Assembly: GCA_000708835.1 (NCBI GenBank)
Contig: DF237596.1
Coordinates: 1-47,675, forward strand
Length of the DNA: 47,675 bases
Direction of reading: 5' to 3'
From: Klebsormidium nitens
Taxonomy: Eukaryota > Streptophyta > Klebsormidiophyceae > Klebsormidiales > Klebsormidiaceae
Shown here: positions 10,473 to 20,700 of the stretch, in pieces
How the letters are laid out: every line of letters starts with the position of its first letter
How positions within the stretch are numbered: position 1 is the stretch's first letter
Position numbers and translations under genes: made by a program
The notes under the pieces: model-generated
Told to the model about the DNA's origin: nothing
The model's database searches: none
What the model saw: the letters and a program-made list of their open reading frames with translations, nothing else

Positions 10473-12598
10473 CTAGTTCCATTCGACAGAGAGGAAGGCG
10501 GTGGGCCCAGCGGCGAGTGTGCGCACCTGCAGCTTGTCGAGCAGCTCTGCGGCGGTGGGCGCCGCGATGACGATGTCCCGGTTGACGGAGGTGACAAAGC
10601 CCTCAGCGACGGCGGTGTCGAAGAACGCGAGGAGGCCGTCGTAGAAGCCGGCCACGTTCAGCACGCCCACCTGCGGCCGCCACAAGTGCGCCAGCGGGCA
10701 TCAGACAGCCGGCCGATCAGGCAGCAAACGCGCATGCAGCAATGCAAGGAGCAGAGCGAACAAGCTGCCACACACACGGGCCGAGCAAGAGGTCAGCCGC
10801 TTTGCAGCAACAGGGTTTGATTCCATCCGAGGAATGCCAGGATCCTGGCCGAGGCAGAGCCTGCAGGGGCAGGGCCGGGTGGTGGGGCCGCGTGCGCACC
10901 GGCTTGCTGTGGATGCCGAGCTGCGCCCAGGTGACCATCTCGAGCAGCTCCTCCAGCGTGCCGTACCCCCCCGGCATCGCAATGAAGGCGTCGGCGAGTG
11001 CCGCCATCTCGGCCTTGCGCTCGTGCATGTCGCCGACCACACGCTGCTCCCCGTACCCACTGCCGTCACCACTGATCTCACGCGGCTTCAGCGCCTCCGG
11101 AATGACGCTGTGAGGGGGCAAAGCGACAGGAATTGTGTAAACAGGCAACCTGTGAACCAAAGGGAATACGATAGCCATCGAAAACGAACCCGGGCCAAGC
11201 AATGCTGGAATTGGGCCTTCAGTGTAAGTAGAAAAGGGCGGGATAGGTAGAAGCTGGGTAATCTCTTGAGGGTGCACGCCTCTGAGTAATTGGATCCGAC
11301 CGAGTCTTGGCTACGGCTGGGGAAAAGTAATGTGGGGAGGCAAAGGAAGAGGGGGGGAAGAACGGCGAGTGAAATCAACACCGAGCACTTGAAGTCAACC
11401 TCTTCAAGCTAGAGGCATGCTTGAAGATGATGGAAGGGCTCATTGAAGGGGGCAAGCACAAATACGAAAACATACATGAAGGAAGAATGAACCACCATGG
11501 CCACAAAAGATCCCTCAAGGCGCGACTGGCACTCTCTACAGTTAGCATATGCAAATACAGGGTCCAATCTCGTTCTTGCAGCCACCAAGCAGAGTCGTAA
11601 CAGTGAACCTCCAGCCAACGGTGCACGGGCCTTGCAAGCGGGGGAGGGGACAAGGGCTGGTGCGATTACCCGATGACCTGTCCTCCTGCCTCCGCCACGG
11701 TCTTGCTGATGGCGCCCATGAGCCCCACATCTCCGCCCCCATACACTAGCTGAATACCTCGCCGCACCTGCCATCAAAAGCGTGGTGTCATACAGGCAGG
11801 GGCAGGTCTGTCCCAGGCTATTGGTTTGATAGCCTTCCGCTCTAAAAAGTGCAAGAAGCCACGGAGGGTCAAAAGCCAGCTTTCGTTGGGGGAAAACTGG
11901 TAAGCATACACCTACTTGGACTGATCCAGGTTACTATCTGTGAACTCTTTGCTAAGGTGAGGGAACTGTGAATACCAAGTGCTTTCCATAAAAAACCCCC
12001 AGTCACAGGATTTCCAACCAAAAGACAAAAACGGCCGCACCCCAGCAAACAGAGGCTTGTTCTCAGTATTTGTGTTTACCAGTATTACCCACAGCATAGT
12101 AGGACAGCAATGCACGTCCAGCAAAATGATCCAAGGGTGTGGACCATAGTCGTCATGAGGAACACTGTGCAGAAGCCGAATAAGCAGTAAACTTTACCTG
12201 AATTTGGATTGAAGCAATTATACATTTAAGGTGCTCCAGCGCAGGATATTTGGAAGTTGACATCTACATCGCCTCTGACAAAAGTTGCAGATTTCAACCA
12301 AAAGGTTGTCTCTTTGAGGGTGTTGTTCTTCTGAACTAGTCACAACACAAGTAGACACCGTGAGCTGCAATTGGCAGCCAGTGTGAAATTTTCATTTCAG
12401 CAAGGACAAGATGACAACCAAAAGGCACAAATTTTAGATCCGCCTGCCCACCATTTCCTGCCCCAGCTCCACCGCTGCTTCTCGATAGCTGCTGCGCGCA
12501 CCAGGCTTGGACCCGCAGTACACACAGACACGCGACAGCAACTGCCCACCGTCCTGCGGCGCTGCGGAAGCATCCTGAGCAGGCTCCGAGGCAGCCAT
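10473..12598 (-). CDS. LOG: Cytokinin riboside 5'-monophosphate phosphoribohydrolase (LOG)
   Basis: LOG enzymes release active cytokinin bases by cutting ribose 5'-phosphate from cytokinin nucleotides, usually in the cytosol or nucleus. Four exons: 12598-12452, 11767-11670, 11107-10900, 10670-10473; GT-AG introns, 216 residues, the normal family length. Motifs: [10 protein letters not shown] near the start, [12 protein letters not shown] (dinucleotide-fold glycine loop), [10 protein letters not shown], and the hallmark PGGYGTLEE at residues 127-135, followed by [12 protein letters not shown] and [11 protein letters not shown]. The ATG at 12598 (MAASEPAQ) gives a short N-terminus like family members. 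The exon 1 donor at 12451 is fixed by the in-frame continuation [12 protein letters not shown] in exon 2. It is head-to-head with the HY5-like gene across 1.8 kb. Confidence 0.95.
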
Positions 12599-14085
12599 GG
12601 CAAGGGCCAGCAGTGTCAGCTGCAGCGGTGGGGCATCACCTGACGCAAGGTACTGCTCGATGAGTAGTGGTGTGGTCAACAGCACACACAACTACCTGGG
12701 AACAAAGTGAAGAACAATGCGGCCTGTCTTACCAACACTACAGAAAAAACTTGGGAAAGACTTTGACAAAATGTCCTGTTCACCTTTCCGACTTTCCGAC
12801 CACTGCTCATGCGTATGCGCTCAGCATCGCCAAAGTTAAAGCAGACTCAATGCTGGAATGGCGCGCTGCCACATCTGGTGCAGCTGGATTGCTAAAGAAG
12901 CGTAGAAGACGAAGGGGAATTGAGTAGGTAGCTGTCGAAAACAATGCACCTCCCAGGGCACAGATATTTTAACTTGTAGGGTGTACAAGCGCAGGCCCAC
13001 CTGGAGGGAGTTCAGGAGTTCATTTTGGAGAAGTTGGCAGAGGGTTTCTTCGAATCAAGCTAGTCAGAATCGTACTAGTCTCTAGTCTCAAGTCTCGACT
13101 CAAATCTGACAGTGACATCAGACTAGCTGAAACGCTGCTTTTAGAGAGAAGCCCGAATCGACGGCCAGCATGATCCTACTCACAACTAGAGCGGCTTTTC
13201 AGAAGGCCACGTAGCCGTCCGCGCCTGAGGAGAGCCATAGCTTGTCTACTGCCGGTACCGTAGGATACCGACTCTGTTGATCAGTGTCACGACTGGAGAA
13301 GAGAAGAAGCGCATTGCATTGGAATAGGAGGCGCGGTAGGTGTTGCCTTGCAAGTTGCATAGGCAGGTCCTTTGTCTTCATTTGTCCTGCCCATACAAGC
13401 TGGGGTTGTGGGGTTGTAGACTCCCAGTTCAGAGGACGCCTCGACGGCAGAGAGGTATCTGCTGTCGTGTTTCAAGATCAGATCTGATTATAGTGGCAAG
13501 TCTGTCTTTCCCACTACGCTTGGTCTTTCGGTGGTCATTGTCAAGGTCGAGGTTTTGTGTCCCAGAAGATTACTCTTATACCTGAGGCTGCATTTGGGTA
13601 AAAGGTGTGTTCATCTGAGCAAGAGATACCTTGAGTTGTTGCTTCCGGGCAGCTCAGCTGAGGTCTTTAGGGGAGCTGTCAGGTCATGCGCACGCTCGCT
13701 CATAGGTGAAGCGTTGGGGCAAGAAAGCCAGAGGTGCATGCAGCAAAATAGCTAAAGCAGGAGGGAGTTGGCTGATGCCTGGTAAGAGACTCCGACTCAA
13801 GTGGCTCGTGTTTGAATCCACGGCTCTTCCTACCAATGATTTCTTCTTGCACGCGTGTCTTCTAACACATTGACCCAGAGCGGTTACCTCATATGAGATT
13901 GCAGCCTTCAGACAGTGGAAGGACCTACAAGTTGAACCCGCCTTAGCTGAAGTAGCAAAGGTCCCCGTCTTGATTCGTTTGCTGGCACCGCAAACCTCTG
14001 GAAATGTGGCTCACAGGTTTCTTTTGTAGCATCACCAGGTCAACTATCGTTATGCTCATTCTGCTTGTTGGTAGTAGTTATACTT

Positions 14086-14094
14086 TTAGGGTTT
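14086..14094 (-). promoter_or_regulatory. Telo-box (AAACCCTAA on the minus strand)
   Basis: A perfect 9-base telo-box. In plants this motif recruits TRB/PURalpha-type factors at genes of growing cells. Here it lies in the LOG/HY5-like divergent promoter. Function at this site is inferred from the motif alone. Confidence 0.35.
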
Positions 14095-14351
14095 CGTCCG
14101 ATTTTCTCTCAACTTCCATATGTCCATATGTGCCATATGTTCTACATATACACCTTTCTACATCACCCCGTCAGTATGCTGATGTGCCCCACGCTGAATG
14201 GCTTCGCTAATGTACGTGACATATATCGCCGCCCTTGAATCTGCTTACATGCAGTGGCCAGCTTTAGGGTGGTTGCATTAGCACTGGTCAAGCAGAGGTA
14301 CCCAACTTGAGTTCCAAGTTCTTTGATGGTTTGTACTTTCTCACAATAGTG

Positions 14352-14357
14352 CACGTG
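14352..14357. promoter_or_regulatory. G-box CACGTG upstream of HY5-like start
   Basis: A palindromic CACGTG ends 41 bases before the HY5-like ATG at 14399. HY5-type bZIP proteins bind G-boxes, and Arabidopsis HY5 regulates its own gene, so autoregulation is a reasonable guess. It may fall in the 5' UTR, since the transcription start is unknown. Confidence 0.4.
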
Positions 14358-14398
14358 CCCGCAGACTGTCAAGTGGCCATGTCTCTGGAGGGCCCCGC

Positions 14399-16116
14399 AT
14401 GGATTCTGCGCCTGCACCAGTGACAGCGCCGCAACCTCCGCCACCAGGTAAGCCACATCTCATAAAATGAATGCAGTCAGGCATTAATCCAAAAATGGCC
14501 TTGTCCTTCCCATTCCATTAGCCATGCCCCAGTCCACAGTGTACCAAATGAACCAGTGCTCCCACAGACGGTGTGAACTCAGGCAGGGTCTCGATGCTTT
14601 GACGTCCAGTGCCACCGCTTAATACCCCCAAGTTCCTACTGGCCTTGCTTCTCGTCTCGCGCTCATTGCATTGTCGTCTTTGAATGGCAGACCCCGGACT
14701 GAAGCCTGAGGCTGCGGGGGGCCCTTCCGCTGCCGCTCTTGCTTCCCCGGGCCTTCCCCCCGGGCGGCCGCTGCCCTCCCCTCCTGCTGTGTCGGGGTCT
14801 TTGGCTGCCATTGGCGCGCAGAGCCGAGCGGCCGGGCTGGCCCGACCCCGGCGTAGGCCCCGGGGCGTACGGGGCGCAGGGCGGGCGCAAGCAGCACCCT
14901 GCCAAGCCCGTACCGCTGCGCCCGCCCATGGGCATGCCGCAGCAGCAGCCAATGCAGGCGCCGCAGCCAGGCCTGATGCGGGTCAAGCAGAACCCGGACG
15001 AGGATGGTGAGTCTAGCAAGCTTGTTGCGAGGGGGAGTGCAGGGCTGCAGGGAGCGTCCGTGTTTTCGCGCAAGGGGTCCGACTTTGAGCCCTAGGCATG
15101 ACCACTGGCCTGACAGCATTTGAGATTCCACCTAAGTTTTGCAGCCCTCCAAGAAGGCATCGGCTGACGGAAACAAATCTTGCTAGCATCGTCGATCAGT
15201 GCGCCCCTCAAATCCAGAACCCGCTCTGGCATGTTGGGGCTAGGCAGCAACTTGGGTCTTGGCGGTTTGGGCGGACCTGCCATGCCGTGGCAGGAGGAGG
15301 CTGCGTTTCCTGCTTACAGCGGTGCTCACGGCTCCCCTGATCCCGTTGTGTAATGTCGCTGAGCAGATGACGCGAGCAGCAGTGACAGTGATGATGAGGG
15401 GCCCCACATGGTGCCTCAGCTGGGGGGCGCAAGCGGCGCGCTCTTGCTACCAGGGGCCGACGCGGGAGCCATGCAGCAGTATGCGGCTCAGCCCCGCAAG
15501 CGCGGCGGGGACAGGACAGAGGAGAAGGAGCGCAAGCGACTCAAGCGGTAAGCAGCCCTGGCGCTATGATTGCAGAAGGTGCAGGACGTACATCGTTGGG
15601 GAACAAAGATTTGCCCAGCTGTAAAAGCTGGCGCACGCAACAGTAGCTGCCAGGTGGCCATTCCGCTGGGGCAGGCTGTGCTGACGCACGTTTGGTTGGC
15701 GTGCCAGGTTGCTTCGCAACCGTGTGAGTGCCCAGCAGGCGCGAGAGCGCAAGAAGGCGTACTTAAGCGATCTGGAGACGCGCTCACGTGAGCTGGAGCA
15801 GAAGAATGCGGAGCTGGAGGAGCGTGTGTCCACGTTGCAACGGGAAAACTTCATGCTGCGCCAGGTGAGCGCCTATGACGGGTCTTCCGCAAGTGGATCG
15901 TTTTTCCGGACAAGGAAGATTTATCATGGGCTCGTTCAGATTGTGCACAATCTTTATGAAACCCTGAACTTCTCAAACAAGTGTGTTGGCGTTGTGCCAA
16001 TAATTCAAGGTGTGACTGTTGAAGTGCCGTCTGACTGAAAAAGGTCATGCACCAACGTGCAGATTGTGAAGAACACGACAATGAAGAAGAGCAGTCAAGT
16101 GACGCCCTCAGGATGA
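14399..16116 (+). CDS. HY5: HY5-like bZIP transcription factor
   Basis: Nuclear bZIP regulator of light responses. Exons: 14399-14447, 14857-15006 (5' edge uncertain), 15367-15547, 15708-15864, 16063-16116; about 196 residues against 168 in Arabidopsis HY5. The basic region and zipper are nearly identical to HY5: [20 protein letters not shown], with N-x7-R intact, then heptads through RENFMLRQ and the tail IVKNTT. An acidic Ser/Asp run (residues 70-77) precedes VPQLGG (82-87), matching the position of HY5's casein kinase II site and COP1-binding VP motif. The N-terminal part is Pro/Gln/Met-rich. Oddity: the strong acceptor at 14690 leads into another frame; an acceptor at 14856 restores the bZIP frame, otherwise a one-base error must lie in between. 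The start at 14399 is the best ATG but not proven. Confidence 0.88.
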
Positions 16117-17713
16117 CCAATCTACCCGTGCCAAACAGCAAGAGCGAAAAGAGCTTTGCATACATTCCTGTCCCTTCTACTTCTTACAAGCCAGACGCTT
16201 TGGAGGACGTGCCTCAATCACCAATCGCGTCGCCTTGTTTGTAACATTTATCAGTTGGTCATAAGAGAAGGAAGCATACAGCTGCATCAACATGCGCATT
16301 AGAAAAGGTGAAAGCAGATAGTAGAAGATGTCGATCTCCGAACAAATATGGTGCTAATTCCCCCAAAACTGGCATGCCGTTGCCTTATTTGACAGTCGAA
16401 ATCGGCAATTCTTTTGACGAGATATTTAGTCACGCAACCCATCTTGCCTAGTCGATTTCTCCAAGACCTAACATTCATGCGCAATCCAGAATATGCCCAA
16501 AAGATTCCATTCTCGCCACCTGGTATTCTATCGCTTGTTCTTGCGCGCACGATTGAGAATTGGACCTTTGTCCAAAACTTAGACCGTTTTTGAGTACTCA
16601 CTATATTCGATATCTTGCGAGGCGGCCCGGGCGCGGGCGGCCAGAGTCAAAAGCCTCGTCACATAACTTATCGAATCATGCACCTGTATCTGATCGAAAT
16701 TGGATCGCACGTCAAGGCGCTTACATATGCATTCAAATCATGCATGAAACACGCGTGCAGTATACACAATCATGATAATTATAACCTAGCTCGTTCAATC
16801 AAATGTTTCCGGCCAGCCGCTGTCATTGGCGGCGCGTCGCTATATAATGATAGAGCTAGGTATATGTTTAAACCGCCGACGCGTATACATGCAGATCGGC
16901 GCTGGTACGTATACTATTAGCATATGTTGTCACTATGTTGTGCCGCCGCCCCATGGTACATCGAACGAGCCGCAATCTCAGATCGCGATTGGCAGTGGCC
17001 GAAAGTGTATATCGTCGATCCGACGGAGCTATCATTCAATGGTGCATATATGCATCACAGTCCCTGTGATTGATCGCGTCCGACGTGACCGTTCACATTG
17101 TGTCCGACTCAGGGTGCATGCACTGCTGTGCATTGCGCGCGGCACCATATGATGGTCAAATATACTATATTAGTGCAAATCAATGCCGATCAGGCTGTGG
17201 ACCAGTCATGCAGTGGAGTATTGCTAATGATTTGGCACAGATCGTGCGGTAACAAGCATATCTTATGCACTCAGCACGCGGCAAGTACAGGAGACTGTGC
17301 GGCAATCTGGAGACTCGGTCTTTCATCTGCTGTGACGTTGAGCTCGGTAATTAGTTGGTCAGCTTCAGGCTTTAATATCCCTTATGGTGCTCGGATGTGC
17401 CTCTGATCTGAGAAGTTGCGCACCAGCTGCACAACCGAATCATTCCCAGTCATCGGATAATTTTCGCATGGCACCTTTCAGCCCACCATGGCCCCTTCCG
17501 AAATCGTCACTTGCATGTCGCCTTGCCTTACACAAATCAAGCATCGTCAATTCGACTCGGACAAAATCTCGATTTCGTCTTCGCTATGTGGCAAGCTACG
17601 GGTCCCACATTAAAGCCTTGTGCTTGCCATGTCCTTCCGCAACAATGAACCACGGCTGCCCCTGCCTTGGCCCACCTTCGAGCGTATTGCGCTGCGGCGA
17701 TGCTTGGCAGTGT
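16117..17713. other. Convergent intergenic region with palindrome-dense AT-rich block
   Basis: Tail-to-tail gap of 1.6 kb between the HY5-like gene and GlyRS. No coding sequence, RNA gene or transposon is supported. About 16600-17400 is AT-rich and full of short palindromes (CATATG, ACGCGT, GATC, TGCATG, GTATAC), the third block of this type. The flanks next to each gene resemble ordinary untranslated sequence. Confidence 0.6.
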
Positions 17714-20700
17714 TTAGAAGCCTGGCAGGAGCGCGAGGTCGAGGATGCCCTTGGGCAGGGCCGCGATGTCGCGCAGCAGCGCCAGCCGGTTGTGCCGCAC
17801 CGCCTCGTCCTCCTGCACTCACCACACCCCACGCCCTCAGAGCGCGCCCTGTGCACGCAACCATCCCTGAAACCGAGCAGCAGAGGCGCTGGCAACAAGG
17901 AGCGGAGGTCGTCACGCTATCTCGAGCTTGACCGATCCAGATTTTCAGGATCATCATGAGGGGAGCGGTGTGAGTGGGTGCTCACGGCCATGACAAAGAC
18001 GTTGCTGAAGAAGTCGTCGATGGGCTGCACCAGCGCCTCTGATACCGCAAACAGCTCCAACACCGCCGACTCTGCAGAGTCACAACCGCCGCGTCAGCCA
18101 CGGCACACTCATGGGGGTCTTCACACAAGATTGCCAGCACTGCAAGATGCCGACAAGGCACAAGAGAACAACGCCGACGCGACAGCCCTGGGTTAGGGCA
18201 CGTTGGAGCATGCGTCGAACCAATTGTCCGGCCCGGCCTGCCGGGAGAAGAAGGCTGTTGGAGCGGTGGCTTGCCTGGCCGCAGCTGCTGCGCGACGGTG
18301 GTGTAGGCGGCCAGCAGGGCGTGCTCCTGCTCCATCTCGAACAGGGACGAATCCACCTGCGGACATCACACGGAGCGCTCAGCACGCTGATGGCGGCAGG
18401 GCACCCAGACCGCATCTCCCCTTCGTCCACTGGGTAAGCAGTCCGTGGAATGGGTGAACAACCAGCTCGTCTTAGGAAACATAGAGGAGTCTGCGCGGTT
18501 GGGCGGCGGGGGCTGACCTTCCAGTCCGCGCCCACGTGCTTGGTCCGCGTTATCCGGGTGGGCCGCGCATACGCCGCCACAATGCGCTCCCGCACGCCGC
18601 TGTCCAGCGCCTCCATCTGCACCAACACCGCCGCGACGTCAGCAATGGTCCCGTCCGCCAGGCCACGCGGGTCGGGCGCCTTCTGGCGGTCTCCCAGTCG
18701 GAGACACGGGCCGGGGCAGGTGTGCGCTGTGCTGGGTGGGGTCAGGGCTCACCTCGCGGACTGCCTGCGCTGCCTGGGCCGGCACCGCGCCTCGCTCCGC
18801 CAGCGCCGCACGCACCACTTCCACTGTTGCGCCGCCGTCCACCTGGCACATTCACACAAACATGTTTGTTCGAACTTCAGGACAGAGAGACAGGGGCACA
18901 ACCCAGGCTCATTTCCACTACACCAAGCGCGACTCTCAGACGCCTCCTCCGTAGAAAAGGTCATACGCACAAAGTTAGGAGGGCGCGCTTTATACCCAAG
19001 CCTCCGCCAGTGAGTTTCCAGGGGACGAGGCGTGAGTGCTCACGAGGTACTGCTCGAGCCGTCGCGTCACGAAGGTGTCCACCTCGGCGAGGGCTGTTTC
19101 AGAAACAGTGAGCGGTTGCTGCTCGGCGGCGAGGCGCAGGGCGGCGGGCAGCGCGAGGGGCACCCCGTTCTCCACCAGCGTCTGCACCAGGCCGTACGCC
19201 GCGCGGCGCAGCCCAAACGGATCCGCGGACGCGCTGGGGGCCTTGCCCACCGCAAACAGGCCCACCAGGCTGTCCAGCCTGCGTACAGCGCACACACGAA
19301 GTTACAACGGTCCCTGGAGTCGAGGACGCATGTGTCTTCCCCTTCAAAGGAAATAACGAGCGCGGCTTGCTTGCATACCCATGGTTTTCCCCCCTGTCTG
19401 CGAAGGCAGGCGGGACTTCTCCCGACGAGACCTCTCATCCGTTCACCTTGTCAACCGGGGTGCCGCTGCCTGCTCATGCAACGACCTCGGGACAGGACGG
19501 AAGACTTCGACCCTCGTTCTGAGGCGCTACCAACTTAGACAGCACTTCTGCTCGCATTATTCGTTGAGTGGATTGTGGGTGAGCTGCAGGCGGGGCCTTA
19601 CCTGTCGGCGACGGCCAGCAGGATGCCCGCCCCCGACGCGGGGCACCTGGTCGCCGGCGAAGCGGGGGAGGACCGCCTCGAACACAGCGTCGCACACCTG
19701 TCAGCAGCAGCAGGCGCGTATCAGTCGAGTTGGCCTGGAGATTATCTTCAGCTGACAAGAGCCCTCTGACACATAAGCCAATACGAAGGTCGTTATATTT
19801 GGATGCATTTCGATCCCTTCGGCAACAATGTCGCGCATGAGCAGGAACGAGCACGGTAACTTCCACGCCGCGGTTGCACCATTCTATTCGACACAAGACG
19901 TAGTTCTGCGGCCGTACCGGCTGCGGGTGGCCCTCCATGTCGGCGTAGTGCCGCCCAATGACGCCTGCAAGCGACGTAAACTCGGTGACGACGGCGGTGG
20001 CCAGGTCCGCCTTGGCCATGGGCGCCGCCGCACGCGCCACCGCAAGGGCGTCCCCCTCTAGTTGCGCGGCCGCAGCCAGGCCCGGCAGGAGCGCCTCCTC
20101 GCGCTCGCTCTTGGCCAGCAGGCTGCCCAGCTGAGCCTGCACACAAGAAAAAAAGACGGACCTGGAGTCAGATCCAGAGATTGCTATGGAAATAACCGAT
20201 TCCGAGGCGATGCAAGCGGGTCCTTTGCAAATTGTGTGAGTGTTCCAACAATATGAGTAGTCGCAAATTGCTGAAGCAACATCTGACACCGACCCTAACG
20301 AGCTCGCACTAAGGAGGAGGTGGCAAAGAGTGTCCGCTCTTTACATCCAAGCAGGACGGGAGCCGGTGGCCTACCTGGAAGGTGATGCCATCAAGCAGGG
20401 GCCGGAAGGAGGCCAGCGGGCGCGCGCGGTCGGCGGTGTAGAAGAAGCGCGCGTCCTCGTACCGGGCCCTGCGTCATGCACAACAGCCAGCGAGAATCAG
20501 GCCACCAGCCAGGCCCTGAACCATTTCAGAGGAGCCGGATGGCAGGCCTCGGGGGGCGGCCCATGTCTTGCGGCTGTTTGGTGACACGTGGCACTGCAAG
20601 ACTGCACGATTGCTGCACAGGCCGGGATAAGTCGGCCGAGCGGCCCCGTGCCGCCGGTAAGGCTTACCGGAGAACGGCCTCGTTCCCGTGGCGCACAACG

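Larger units (their letters stand above)
12599..14398. promoter_or_regulatory. Divergent promoter region between LOG and HY5-like gene
   Basis: This 1.8-kb interval holds both promoters. A telo-box (TTAGGGTTT, 14086-14094) lies about 305 bases upstream of the HY5-like ATG, and a G-box (CACGTG, 14352-14357) lies just upstream of it. A tRNA-like stretch with A-box-like and B-box-like motifs and a terminal CCA occupies 13759-13835. No protein-coding gene is supported. Confidence 0.5.
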
